The position numbers and the translations under genes are program-made. A stretch of DNA of 64,000 nucleotides, from contig NC_083603.1 in the NCBI RefSeq assembly GCF_029168945.1, forward strand, positions 2,108,001 to 2,172,000. Direction: 5' to 3'. The stretch is from Cannabis sativa. Its lineage: Eukaryota; Streptophyta; Magnoliopsida; Rosales; Cannabaceae. Below are positions 11,251-24,500 of the stretch, piece by piece (the stretch's first letter is position 1; every line of letters starts with the position of its first letter). Under the pieces are notes generated by a model that was given only the letters and a program-made list of their open reading frames with translations, was not told where the DNA came from and did no database searches.

Positions 11251-14035
11251 TTAGACTTGGAAATCAAGGAAAGGGAAGGAAGAAATATCTTGGATCAAAC
11301 CCTCAAAATCCCATTCTCCCATTTTGAAGTTTTCTCCATTAATAATATTATTGTTGTTAATATTACCATTTTGCCCTCCACCCAAGATCATAGTACCTTC
11401 TCCTTTAAAATTGTCTCCCATATTAAAACAAGTACTATTACTGCTACTACTATTATTACTAGTAGTAACCAATGAAGCCCCCATATTGTGATGATGAATT
11501 AGGTCATTAGGAACATCAAATAAGTACTTATTATGATCATGATCATCATAGTCCAAAACTCCATAATCTCCAAGAGTAGTACTATTAATAATATCATGAT
11601 CATGATCATGATCATGGCTATTATTATTATTATAGCCAAATAAGCAATTGGGTATTATTGCATTATTATCATTATTGACTAATAATAAATCATGATCATG
11701 ATCAAGATTAGGAGTGTGATGATGGTGATGCATGTAGAAATTAGATGATGATGGGGAAGATGAGTAGTCCAAGTGCATGGGAACCTGTTGTTGTTGCATC
11801 ACAATGTTGTTGTTTGTGTTTATTAATGTTTGAGTATTAATAATATCTTGATCTGATGAATTGCTGTCGTTTGGGGAAGATGAGGATGTTGTTGTTGTTG
11901 TTGTTGTTGTGGAAGTAGTGTTGTTGTTGTTGTTGACTCCCAATTTATTCAACTTTTTTTTGAGTGTTGAATTCCAAAAATTCTTTATTTCATTGTCTGT
12001 TCTTCCTGGTAAACGAGCAGCTATTTGTGACCATCTAAAAAAACAAACAAAAAAGTAATAATAAATAAATAAACAAAAATTAATTAAGGAATTAATTAAT
12101 CATATGTGAAATATTTAAATTTTAAATTATAATTTCAAAACTTAGGATGGAATTTGGAAAGTAATTAACTTTATCCTTATTTAGTAGTATATATAATTAC
12201 TAATAGGCTAATTAGGTACCATATTATGTCTTTAAATTTTTTTTTTCCGTTAAAAATTTTCCTTGAACTATTGAGATTGTTAGATTTAAAAATATTTTTC
12301 CAATTTCATTCAATTTTACTAAGTCTGTGATTTTTCGTGTACTAAATCATGCTCCATAGACTTTAATATCTACCAAATCATGTTGCTCAAACTTTGACAT
12401 ATATCAAATCAAGTCCCTTGAATTTTCATCCATATTAGACTTTTCTTACTAAGATTAGAAGTCCTTAAAGTCAACAATCTCAATAGTTCACGGGAGATTC
12501 ACTACAAGAAATGTCACTTTTACCAGCACAATTCGCTACTGCGCTGGTAAAAGTAATTTTTACCAGCGCATTTCGCAAACTGTGCTGGTAAAGAGGTCAA
12601 AGTTTTACCAGCGTACATTTGCAGTGGCTAAAATCTAACTTTTACCAGCGCATTTAAGCGTTGGGAAAAGTCTTTTTTGCCAGCGCTTTTCATTTTATGC
12701 TGGCAAAAGTTCTAATACCAACATTGATTTGCCAACTCCCTTTTGCCAACACATCACAAGTAAATTCTATTTTACCAGCGCAATACCAACTTTTGCCAGC
12801 ACAAAAATGTGCTAGTAAAAGTGATATTTCTTGTAGTGATTTTTAATAACCTTAAAAGTTCAAGGAGCATAATTTAATACATGTTAAAGTTGAGGGAATA
12901 AAAATCCTAATTAACCTTACTAATAAAATAGTAATTATAATTTATTTTAAAATACAATGTGTGTTTGGATGTAATTGTATATTGAGTTTTATTTTCATGT
13001 AGTAATTACATAGTTTAAAAATATTAATTGTCTAAAACTAACAATATTTTACAATTACACGTTATAATTATACCCAATTCTTGAGAATTGGAGAGTGGTG
13101 TAATTATATAGTTGAACAAGTACATAATTATTCTGAATTCTACTCAATTCAAATTACATAATGTGACTATATTAACTAAAGGCCCAACTCTCGATATAAG
13201 TGGGTTAGGCTTGTACTTAAGGCTTATCTAGTCTATGGTCCATTTTTTTTTCTTTTTAAAAATACACATTTATTTTGTTGGTTTTGAAAATACCACATTT
13301 TTTTTAAATTTTGGCCCATTTTTATATGACCCACTAAAATCTAGGGTCAGCCCTTATATTGTCCGCGTTATAATTTAGGGTAAATAGCGGCATAAGTACC
13401 TAAAGTTTTAGGTTTTTAAGCGGCATAAACCCAATGTTTATTTTTAGCGGCATAAGTACCAAATGTTTGTAAAACTGTAATTCTTCTTTAGTTTTGTCAG
13501 TATAGACTCCGTTTTAAATTTATTAAAAGAATATTTGGAAGTAACTAATACTACATGTTTCAGTCTAGACCCAATGATCAAGAATCTAAACCTTATATGT
13601 GGCATGTTTAAGAAAATAACAGGATTTGTACGGACGAAATTAGAAAAAAAAGTTACAGTTTTACAAACATTGGGTACTTATGCCGCTAAAAATAAACATT
13701 GGGATTATGCCACTTACAAACTTAAAACATTGGATACTTCTTAATGGGTATTACCTATTAATGGGTAATAAACAAATTTAACTATAAATATTAATTTTAA
13801 AAATATTAAACCATTAGATCTTGGTCCGATAGCGAATAATAAAAGAGAAATTTAAATTTCTATGCTTAATTTAGCTACTTAATTAAAAACATATCAAAAA
13901 ATACCTCTTTTTTACACTATAAAATATATGTTTATATGTAAAATATTTAAGTCGAATTCAACTTTTTTTATCACTTTTTTGCAAAAAAAAAAAATTTATT
14001 ATTTTGTTTTTCAGCTGATGGACCAATCTCTGTCC

Positions 14036-14071
<36 letters not shown>

Positions 14072-15753
14072 ATTTAGAATTGTATATTCCAAGACTACCC
14101 ACACATGCACCCATATACTCTCTCTATGATCACTTGAAGTACTATTGGCGTCTAGTATCTTCTTTAGTGTTTTACTATTATTGGTGTAATTAAGTAACTA
14201 TAACTTAAGAAAATAACTTTTAAAGAATATCGGTAACTAATCATAAGTCACTTACGAAAAGTGTTAGATACAACTGATGTTCAATAGCAATATTCAAACA
14301 CAAGCTTATATTATACTAGTAATTAACATAGATATGTATGTATTGTATACATAATATATAAACATATAAATTTACGAGCATTATTATTGAGTATTAGTGG
14401 TGTTTAGCACTTTTATAAGTGACGTCTTATAATTAGTTAGTAATATTTTTTAAAAATTAATTGTTTAAGTTATATGAAATAATTCGATATTTAATTATAC
14501 CAAAAATATTACTAAATACCAATTATATTTTTTTTTAGTAATTCTCTAAATTTATATAGACACAGCACACACATAAATGCATAACATTAACAAATAATGA
14601 GCAATTACTACAACGGTACGCCATTAATAAGCATAAAAGATGATATAGTAGAATAGTCAACCAAAGAAATTAGTCAATATTAATTATTAACAATAAACAT
14701 AACTTTAATTTATTGGCCATTATGATTGATTAATTTCATTTATGTCTTTGTAATCTGCAGGCCTCTCTTCCTATATTTTCTCTCAATCAAACAACAAATA
14801 TGATCGATATTCATGTGTGATTCTGTTCACCGCATAAAAAAAAAAATATGATCGATATATTATGTAAAAAAAAAAATAGTTTGCATATATATCAATATAT
14901 ATAATGCTATCATACATATATGTGATTTAAACATGAGAAATTTTCACTTTTATGTTTTTTTTTGGAAAAATTTAACAAAATATATATTTTTTAATTTGTG
15001 AGAAAAATAAAAAAGATGGAAAAACAATTTAGGATAATTTGTTACCATTTTTTATTTTTTTTAACTCCTTTTTAATTTTTCTCATAAAATAATTATTCTT
15101 TTAAAATATTATACACAAAATGGTATAAAAACTCATAAAGTGTTAATTAATTTTCAATATTAACACTTCCCATTACATGTAACATATGTAATATAATTTT
15201 GTACCATAAACTTATATAAATATAATTTAGCTTCTAATTAATAATGATTAAAAACCACTCAAAATCAAACTAAAATTAAGGAAATAATGCATATTCAAAC
15301 AAACAAAGCAAAGAATAGCTACTTGATCTTAAGATTAACCAGTTACCTTATACTGTTTTTCGTTTTTACATAAAATATGTAATTAATTTCACTAAAAACA
15401 TTTGGCATTATAGATTATTACCTGTTACCAAGAATGGAATGAAGATGAAGAATGAGATCTTGTTCATGAGACGAAAAAGCGCCACGTTTAAGATCGGGCC
15501 TCAAGTAATTGATCCAACGCAATCTACAACTCTTTCCACATCTTTGAAGACCAGCATTTCTAGCAATGTCACTCCAACATCCTTGGCCATTCCTCAACAT
15601 GTATCTCATCAATTTCTCATCTTCTTCTGGTGACCATAACCCTTTTCTCAACTTCATATTCTTCATCTTATTATTATTATTATTTAATAACATGTTTGTA
15701 TTATAATGATCAACTTGATCAGGATTGTTGTTGTTATAATTCTTCATGATCAT
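11251..15753 (-). CDS. R2R3-MYB transcription factor, MYB46/MYB83-like
   Basis: Two exons (minus strand), 15753-15422 and 12034-11251, are joined through a split Arg codon (AACAG|GTAATA; TTTAG|ATGGTC), giving about 371 aa. After an Asn-rich N-terminus come repeat R2 (about residues 38-88; [40 protein letters not shown]) and repeat R3 (about 91-139; first Trp replaced by Phe, then [20 protein letters not shown]). The C-terminus is a long Asn/His/Ser-rich acidic region ending [20 protein letters not shown]. The domain sequence is closest in my recollection to MYB46/MYB83, which act as nuclear switches of secondary wall (xylan, lignin, cellulose) genes. The intron commonly found inside R2 is absent, leaving only the R3 intron (3,387 bp), which contains several transposon remnants. 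I chose the start just before MKNYNNNN; the frame stays open upstream to 15918 but that part looks like leader. Confidence 0.88.
12210..12910. repeat. Older TIR element split by a CACTA MITE
   Basis: The left arm (TTTTCCTTGAACTATTGAGA and flanks) is mirrored at the right (TTAAAAGTTCAAGGAGCATA). The CACTA-type MITE at 12500-12838 lies between the arms. A related element occurs around 58615-59000. Ends are approximate. Confidence 0.45.
12500..12838. mobile_element. CACTA-type MITE in MYB intron
   Basis: The ends CACTACAAGAAATGTCACTT and its inverse GTGATATTTCTTGTAGTG are the classical terminal repeats of CACTA (En/Spm) elements. They are flanked by a 3-bp duplication ATT (12497-12499, 12839-12841). 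The 339-bp interior consists of repeated TTTTACCAGCGCA motifs in both orientations, the subterminal repeats typical of this superfamily. It is non-coding and so non-autonomous. Confidence 0.88.
13379..13757. mobile_element. Foldback element in MYB intron
   Basis: The left arm contains GGGTAAATAGCGGCATAAGT and a repeated GCGGCATAAGTACC motif. The right arm carries the inverse GGTACTTATGCCGCTAAAAA, with arms of about 100 bp. It is non-coding. The open frame at 13535-13744 lies within it and is not a gene. Confidence 0.6.
14038..14070. repeat. (AT)n microsatellite
   Basis: A run of AT dinucleotides of about 30 bp inside the MYB intron. Confidence 0.8.
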
Positions 15754-16104
15754 AATAATATATATATATAGGAGAGGAATATATATGGTAACACTAGAGA
15801 ATAGTAGTGTGTATATATATATATGAAATGTATGTATGTATGAAAATATAAGAGAGATTGTGTTGTTGGTTGTGTGATATGAGTTGGAGTGGGAAACGGA
15901 TTGGAGGGGGACCTCCATTGATCAAGAGAGAGAGAGAGAGAGAAAGATTAATATTATGTGAAGTGGAAGCAAAAGTGTAGCTGTCTCAAATAGAAAGATG
16001 ATAATTACCTTCTCAGTCAAGAAAAATATTGCATCTATATATATATATCTATATATGCCTTAATATATATATATATATATATAAAAAAAATTAGAATATA
16101 TAAG

Positions 16105-17050
16105 ATTTTTGTCCCTTGAACTATGATAATTTATTGACTTTTGTCCCTTGAGTTTTTATTAGTTGCGAAAATTCTCCTCGAATTATGCAAATTGTTACAA
16201 ATATATCCTCCTCTAATTTTATTCTTCTCATTTTTTATAACAATTTGCTTAAGTGGTTATAAGTTACAGGTAGGGATGTACACGGGATGGAGAATTAGCG
16301 AGGAGTGCTCCTTCCGTCCCCATTTCTGTTAAGTATTTTATTCTCCATCCACATTCCATCGCTCGCTTATTCCCCATCAGGAACGGAATGAGAATTCTCT
16401 AATGTAAAAATAAATTTTATTTTAAAAATTTACATATATAAAAATATTGTATTACATAAAATTTAATATATTACATATTATTTATTATTCAATATAATAA
16501 TTATTATACATAACACAACTTAAAACATTATAAAAATGATACTAATATACTAAAAAAAATATAAACGCATATTATAAAATATTAATAAAAAATAATAAAA
16601 ATATTAAGCAGGTCTCTGTCGGGGCAAGGGGTGTCCTCCTCGTCCCTGCTCTTTCCCCATTTATGTCCCCGCGGAGGCCCATTCCCATAGAAAAAATATG
16701 CATCTCTAGTTACAGGTATAATTGTAATGTAATGGCTTATTTAATAACTTTAAGCTACTTAAAATTCAGTCTATTGGCATTAAACATATAAACAATAGCT
16801 TTAAGAATGCAATACATACTCTCATAATTTATCATTAGATGACTAATTATGTATTTATTTTTTATCTCAACTCTTGAATTAAGTTAGATTAACGTTATAT
16901 TAGTGCTATATCAACAAATTATTTAAATAAATGACCAAAATGCAACTGTAGGAGGTTACATTTGCAAAGTTTTTATAGTTTAGGGAGAATTTTTGCAACA
17001 GAAGAAAAATTCAGAGGACAAAACTCTACAATAATCGTAGTTCAATGGCA
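16105..17050. repeat. Long TIR element split by a hAT-like insertion
   Basis: The left arm (TTTTGTCCCTTGAACTATGA, AAAATTCTCCTCGAATTATG) is mirrored at the right (CATTGAACTACGATTATTGT on the minus strand, AAAATTCTCCCTAAACTATA). Arms are over 100 bp and imperfect. The hAT-like element 16271-16708 lies between them. Confidence 0.5.
16271..16708. mobile_element. Non-autonomous hAT-like element
   Basis: It starts TAGGGATGTACACGGG and ends ATGCATCTCTA, with terminal repeats TAGGGATG/CATCTCTA. It is flanked by a perfect 8-bp duplication GTTACAGG (16263-16270, 16709-16716), the target length of hAT transposons. The 438 bp are non-coding, with GC-rich subterminal parts and an AT-rich centre. Confidence 0.82.
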
Positions 17051-18615
17051 AACTCTATTTATTAGTAGTTTCCAACACCATTATAAAATAACATCTTATG
17101 AGTTATTAGTAGATGGTTTTTTAATATATAGTTATTAAATTTACTTAACATCAAATTGTACCAACAATGAAATGAGGAAATGTATTTTAGAGGTGTGTAT
17201 AAATTGCTACAATCCAACTATAACTAACTACTAAATATTGACTATTCAATTATAATCGGATTGGATGAGGTGTTCGAAAATTCACTACATTTGATGTTAT
17301 TCAATCGAACTAATTATTTTCTTTTAGTTTGAATAAGTAATTAAATTTTATGTTACTATACTTAATATATATATAAATAGATGTATAGAATTCAAATTTT
17401 ATTTTTTTATTGGATAATGCTAGATTTAAAATGTTAGACAAATTCGATCTGATCTTATTCGAAAAATACTATGTCTAAAATATTAGTTAAATATAAACTA
17501 ATCCAATAGATATATATAAAATACATATAGAAATGATCTAATCCAACATTTAGATTAATTCGAATAATTAAAATTAATTGGATCGAATCGGAGAGAACCC
17601 AATGAACATCATTGTACCCTTTAAGATTTCTCATATGTATACAAAAGGACAAAAAGCTAGCTATCTAGGGAAAGAGTCAAACACAAGAAGAGGAAGAGAC
17701 CTTAATAACCATCCCATATATATATTATATGCCTTGCATTCTTTCCATTCTTAATTAATTAATTATATAGTTAAGGTACACGTGAATTGGAAGTATATAT
17801 ATTTGTATAAAAATATATAAATATATATAATTAGAATAAAAGTACTTTTTTGATGGTATATAAATATTTGTATGTGTTTTCATTGTCTTGTTTTGCATGC
17901 TTTGGGTTGTTTAATTCTTTTATTGCATGGAACAATTATTTAAGACAACAACCGATCCCAACATGCTTCTTTACCACATTACCTTCTCATAATACAAACC
18001 ATATTCCATATCAAAAGCATGTTAATTAATTTTTAATATTTCAAGATTTATATAGGTACTATTCAATTATATGTGTTCTTTAAAAATCTATGTATCCATA
18101 ACTTTTTGAGATTATTTTACAAATACACAAAAACAATAAAAAAAAATTACAAAAATACAATTTCACGGAATTTTAAATATTTTTATGATTTTTTTAATTT
18201 TATTTACAGAAAATACAATCTTTTTATGTTATTTTCTTGTTGATTTTTTGTTATCTGTATGTTTTTGATGTTATTTAGATGTTATTTTTATGTAGTTTTT
18301 TTGTTGTTTTCGTGTTGTTTCTATAGAAAACCGTAAAAATGAAAGAAAAAAAAATAAACGTAAAAATATAATTTTTTTAACAAAAAATGGTAGCTTATGT
18401 AATTATTCTTAAATTTTTTTTTATGTTTTAATAATTATATGTTATAGTTATTTAAGATAATTTTACGAATTTTTAAGAAATTTAAAATAATTTATTGTAT
18501 AAATTAAAATTCAAACATTATATTTCAAAATACGTATACATACAAAAAGACTAGACTGTTTCAATTTCAAACCTTATTTTCGACACTAAATTTCTCAAAA
18601 ATTGCACTATATCCT

Positions 18616-18854
18616 CACTACAAGCAAAAAAAAAAATTGTGACTAATTATAAATCATCATTGATATGTTGTGACTAAAATGTCCGTGACTAAATATACTA
18701 GTTACAAAAATTATAATTTGTTATGACTAAAACTAAATTGGTGATAACTTGTATATCTAAATACTATATTTTAATCACAAGTAACTTTTTATTATCACAT
18801 TTAGTCATTACAAAGGATTTATGGTGTAACTAAAAAATTATCACTTTTGTAGTG
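18616..18854. mobile_element. CACTA-like MITE, GTGACTAA family
   Basis: Ends CACTACAAGC and TTTTGTAGTG are flanked by a 3-bp duplication CCT (18613-18615, 18855-18857). The interior has many TTGTGACTAA motifs in both orientations. This is the best-delimited copy of a family present at least four times in the window. Confidence 0.82.
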
Positions 18855-18938
18855 CCTAAACATCTACTATGTATACAATTATATAAAAAAAAAAACCTAG
18901 TAGTTGTTAAAAACATACCCATTAAGTATTGATTATAT

Positions 18939-19354
18939 TGTGACAGTCAATAGTCTCGTGATCCGTAAGGAAAAATATCGGGTAAGTTGTGCAATTTCAT
19001 ATCGCCTGGGGAAGGTTAAGTGTGATGATTCTGAGACTGTATAGACTACACAATTGAAGAAGGCTTAAATGGATTGATTGGTTTACCTATATCAACAAGG
19101 TGAATCTTGTTTTCTGATAACCTATCATGAAAGAACTCCACGTTAAGCATGCTTAACCTGGGATAATTTTAAAATTGGTGGCCTCTTAGGATGTTTTTCC
19201 AGAAAACATGCGAGTAAGGACAAAACACGCTGAAAATACTCGTGTTGGTCTGTAGGGTCAGTCGTCAGTCTAGAAAATAACTAAATGTAACGTACCTGTG
19301 TATAAGAGTTATTAATTTATGGAAGAAGCCCCAATAAAAATTTAAAGTGTTACA
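18939..19354 (+). mobile_element. Solo LTR of Cassandra
   Basis: A single 416-bp LTR reads TGTGACAGTC to GTGTTACA on the plus strand, flanked by a perfect 5-bp duplication TATAT (18934-18938, 19355-19359). It is a diverged copy of the LTR at 371-804. The 5S-like block has decayed: box A now reads CGTTAAGCATGC (19141-19152), and the box C region reads TTGGTGGCCTC. A solo LTR arises when the two LTRs of a complete element recombine. Confidence 0.88.
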
Positions 19355-19974
19355 TATATTATAATTGCTAAATAGATAAATAAATTTATGGTAAATTTAT
19401 GGACAGGTATATTGAAATATAAACAACTATATACATGAAAGAATGCAGGCTGAAATGGACAGCTTGCTTATTAATTAATTAATTAATTAATAATTTCATA
19501 ATAAATTCCCATTTGATTAGTTCTTCTTCCCAATATATTATGGCTCCTCTCTGTCAATGACTAGAGACTACTTGTACACTCAGCTACTTGTAATGAAAGA
19601 CTATATATATTTATTTATGTGTATTTATATATTTATATATACGTGTCCTAGTCTTATCCACTATCATTTTGGACCATCACAATCATTCTTCTTAATTGCT
19701 TAAAATGTTTACAAAGGTAAATGTATTAATACTCTATTACCCTTATTAAAATACTATTTAAATAAAAATGCAATCTTTATATGTATATATGTTTGTATTC
19801 AAATACACTCTAATTACTAATCAAACTATTCACCCTTGAATTGAAAGGAACTGTAATCTGTATAATCATTTCTTTTTTTAGCTAATTAACCTTTTTTTTC
19901 TACAAAAGACCTGAAATTTAAAGAATATATAACCTTTTAAAGACTCTTAATTGGCACTTCTTATTTTAATCCAA

Positions 19975-20180
19975 TTTTTTAAGATTATATACGTTATAAT
20001 TATTTATAAATTTTTTAAACAGTTTACAGTGCCGAAAATTAAGCTCAAGAGTACAGTACACGCGTATAAAAAAAATAATTATACGCATATAAAAAATTTT
20101 AATTTTATTTTCGGCATTATAAATTATTTCAAAAAATTTAAAAATTTATAAGTAACCATAAATAACTATAACACATTTAT
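19975..20180. repeat. Palindromic MITE, GTTATAATTA/TAACTATAAC family
   Basis: The left arm has AGTTTACAGTGCCGAAAATT and the right arm TTTTCGGCATTATAAATTAT in inverse orientation. Related palindromes occur at about 53365-53755, 56325-56545 and 60581-60786. Confidence 0.5.
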
Positions 20181-21578
20181 TAAAAAAAAATATACTCAAA
20201 ACCTATCATGAATGTCGAGATAAAAGGTCTACTGAAATATCATTTTAGATGTGTTATAGATTTTTTCTGTCTATATTATATATATACTGTAGCTATCAGT
20301 GGTTAAGGTATACAAAAACCTTATCCTGTATTATTTCTTGTTGTATATATTCTTAGGATATATCATTTTCCTTTACCTAATCCTACATAGTCATGCCCCC
20401 ATGCTAGGACAAAAAAAATAAAAAAGTAATCTTGTTATGAATAGTAACATGGGATATTGAGCATTGTTTTATACTTTATATACATACATAAAAGCAGTCA
20501 TTTTCTTAATACCCCCAAATCAATTTTCATGAAAAAATCAAAACTTTAAGGCAATTTTCAGTTATACATTACAAAATATTTGAGTTTCTTTTTTATGTAA
20601 TGTGAGCCAACAAGGAGTAGTAGTTTGTTGCATGTTTTATGGGAAAAGTGACTAGAAAACTCTTAAGCTACTCAAATGTTGTTTTTTTTGTTTCTTTTGT
20701 TTTTGTTTTTGTTTTTGTTTTCATGTATATCTACAAAAGTACAGCTGTCCCTAGTGAAAGAAAGAAAGTACAATGGTTATGCTTGTGAGCATGTACGAAG
20801 CAATATGGGGGTGCTTGGTCATAAAGACAAGAAAGACCAACTCACCTCTTCATTTTGATTCTGTCTTATATACACCTTCTTCTATCTACCTATGTTCCTT
20901 TTTGTTTGTAATAATAAAGTTTCTGTTAAATTTGATGATAGAAAAAAAAAAAGATGAATAAATCATGGGGTGTAAAGCTTTTTAAGTACCAAAGAAAAAA
21001 CTCTCATAAAGTTAATACCTTTGTCTTGTTTGAACTTTGAAGCCCCCTAAGAAAAAAGTTCTTAGGCATTATCATGCTAGAAAGGCCAAAGAAGGTGAAA
21101 AAAGGTTGGCTTTTTGTTCATCATTGGATTGTAGATATTTATGATTCTTTGTACATTGGAGTTTTGAATGAAATTTCTAGAGTGATTTAATGTTAATAGA
21201 GATATTCATATGGTGAAAAGAAACATAATCAAAGATGAGAATTGTACTTTAGATCCCTTTAATGGTATTCATAATAAGTATTTATTTGCTTCTCAAACAA
21301 GAGTATTAAGGTTTAGTGAGACATAATTTAATTATCTAAGAAACCAATCCGAAAAGATTGAAAATTTAGGAGCCTTTTCAAAAGTAAGAGCAGCATTAGT
21401 TTATCAAACAATGACAAAGAAAATGTGAAATTGAAGCTTTTATTTGCAAATTTTTGAGGGGAGCGGTTAAAGAACCGAAAATAAAAAATATTCTCTTTCT
21501 TCAAGCTTCAAGAGAAACTGATACAGATGCAAAATGAGTGGAGGGAATGGCCTTCATCATGTAGGTAGACCGGACCAT

Positions 21579-24500
21579 TTAGAGGTTGCCGATGTTTATC
21601 GGTTCTCGCAAGAACCTCTCCATTTGACGTGCCCTAGTCTTAATAGACATGTCAAACACCTTCCTATCGAATTCTACCACGAGCCCACCCAGAATACTGG
21701 TATCAATCTGTCATGTAAAAAAGAAACAGTCAAAAACTGTTTGTACAAAATCTGTGAATTGAAACAGGTGAAGTGAGTTGAGCTCAACACAGTACTTACC
21801 TTCTGTTCAAGAATAACCTTCTTCCCATGGCCAATGATATCTTGCAATGCAGCTTTCAACTCTTTCTCCTCCTCAGGTGGAATGGGCTAGTAGTAAGACA
21901 GTAACATATAGATCAGTAAGAAAGTAATAAAAGGTGTTCATCTTCTTTCTTATACTAGGAAACCCCCGCCTACCCCTACAATACTTGAGGACCAGAAAAC
22001 TAAGTAGATACCAAGGAGGAACTCGAATCTCAGACCTTGTGAGCAAACCACATAGAAGTTGATCATGACTTGCATCAAAAATTCAAAAAGGCTATCCCAA
22101 TATATAAACCACCCCTAGACAACGATTTAACACTCAACATTGCCAGAGTTATGTATCATCAAAGCAATCACAAAGTCCAAAACCAGATCACCCCCATGGT
22201 TACCATTTGCAAATTTAATAAATCAGGCCACCACACGGTCAAACAAAAAAAAAATCCCCCATAAATATATCTTCCAAAATTGACCAATATCTCACATCAA
22301 AATTTTCAAAAGAATGCATCTATGGATCTAATTGCATCCAACTTTACGGTATTAGTCACAGTAAATTTAACACAAGTCTTGTGACAAACCCCACAAGAAA
22401 TATGGTAGGCTGCCGAGAACTATTCATACCCAATTATGCTTCAACACTAACACAATTTATTACCTTAAATCAAAATAATGATTTTTGTTCTTGCCCAAAT
22501 GGCAAGAAATAAGGAATTAAAAGAAACTACATAAGAATTAAAACTTACAATGACAGTTGTCACAATAGCTCTCACTTCTCCTCGGTGAGCCATAGTCAAC
22601 TCTTCGAATTTCTTTGCTATGCTGTCAATGTATCTTAGCCTACCATTTGCAGCTACGGTAACTAAAAATACAATAAATTATTACAATAAAATCAGCATCT
22701 GAGACTAAAATCTGCTGCCACCAAAGCTAATATCTAACTTTTAAAGTGAAAAAAAATTGCAGATAAAAAGAAACAGCAATGGTAAAGTAAGAACCATGTT
22801 AAGGTACTTGGTACTTCTATTTCATTAACCATATCTACAAAGCAAAAAAACTTCCAAAGAGGGAGATAAGGCTGCTTTGCAGATAGGTAGACCAACCCCA
22901 ATAATTTAGTGTCTTGACTAGGGTAGTTGTCAATGTCATTGGTCCACCCACATTCAATGAGAACTTATGCTGTTTAGTACACAAGAGTGGTGTAATTTTA
23001 TATATACAACAAAAAAGCAAAAACTAAGCAGCTGGAGATAACAAAATCAGAAATACAGTGAAGCAACATTGATTACAATTATAAAGAAACCAAATAAGAT
23101 TTTAACTAAAAAAACTCAAGCCATAGAAGAAAAAGGGCTGCAAGATAAATAGATAAAGATATAAAGAACCTAATAAGCAGAAGTGATACTAAAACAAAGT
23201 AAGCAACTCTAAAGTCTAACTACGGACATAATACAAACACAACCTAATAAGATTCAAAGACAGAAGAACATAAAATAAATACTATAAGCAACTGATTATA
23301 CCCAAGAAGTTCTTTGTAACATCTGAAAATTTAGCTTGGATGCAAATGTCATCAATTGCACCCACTCGAGTCTTTGCAGGAACTGATGGATCCTTGGTGA
23401 ATTGAGAAAACACAGGACTTTGCTTTGTAGCCTCAACAATATCATTAAGCTCAGACTCAACCTTATCCAAGGCATTAGTCTTTACTGCTGCCACATATAA
23501 AGCAGAGGCATAGTTCCCACAGCCACCAAACAAAGCCAATGGAACCTGGAACACCACAATAATGCCCAATTAGTATGATTTGCTCATATAATTGAACTAG
23601 CTGCAAGTAGTCAAAACATAAAACCTCTATGCAGAGTGTAAGACGTATTTAAATGTATATGCATATCTCATTTTACTACATATTGTTATAGTGGTATTAC
23701 ATAGTGCAAATAAGATAATTTACAATATAATTTTTCAGTTTGAAAATGTGAGATTATAATATTGAAAAGAGAGGCACTTCAAAGAACTGAGAACAGAGAC
23801 TCATGTCAAGGTTTACATTAGCATAACAGACCAGAAGAACCATGCACAATGTGCAACAATATGAGTAAATGATGGTACACAGTTACAAAGAACATTGCTA
23901 TAGTTTCAGAATTATCGTGTACAGAAAGAACAGGGGAGAGGAGGCATAATTACTTCAAATGATGATATATCATGTTTCCTTCATATGGACATAATCACAT
24001 GATAAACTGATTCTTGCTTTGAAGTAACTAGAAATTGCCTGAACATGTAGCATTGAAAGAAAAACAGTTCAGTTACCTTAACCTTTACTTCCTTCTTCTC
24101 AGTAGCAGTTGAGAAATTCCTGGAGATCTGCAAATACAAGTTTGTCAATACAATATTTACACTTTGCTTACATATAAAAATGTGCATTTATAAGAAACAT
24201 GTCAATGGTTACAGTTAAACAACCGACACTATGTAAGCATTAATCCGTACTTATGTTATGTTCATCAACATTAGTTCTCTAACACCCAAAACAGAAATCG
24301 CTGTTCCGAGGTTCCCTTATAACATAAAACTAGAATTTCAATACATCTAAGTTCTTTGCAATATCAATCTATGCAAATAAGAAGACTTGCATAATCTTAA
24401 AAAATCTAAGACTCGCATAATCTTTAAATACAACCCACTTGCATTTGTGGTGGAAAAACCGAGCCTTTGAGGAAATATGAACGTTTTTGTTATGCTTATT

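Larger units (their letters stand above)
15754..21578. other. Intergenic region between MYB and OSCP genes
   Basis: The MYB leader and promoter occupy the left end, including a (GA)n tract at about 15922-15944. The remainder is AT-rich with transposon remnants listed separately and a few poly-purine stretches. The right end (about 21450-21578) should include the OSCP 3' UTR. I see no other gene; short frames such as 20676-20961 are low-complexity. Confidence 0.55.

Noticed and set aside
15439..15633. Open frame on the plus strand over the MYB exon
   Set aside because: It is the antisense shadow of the conserved MYB domain.
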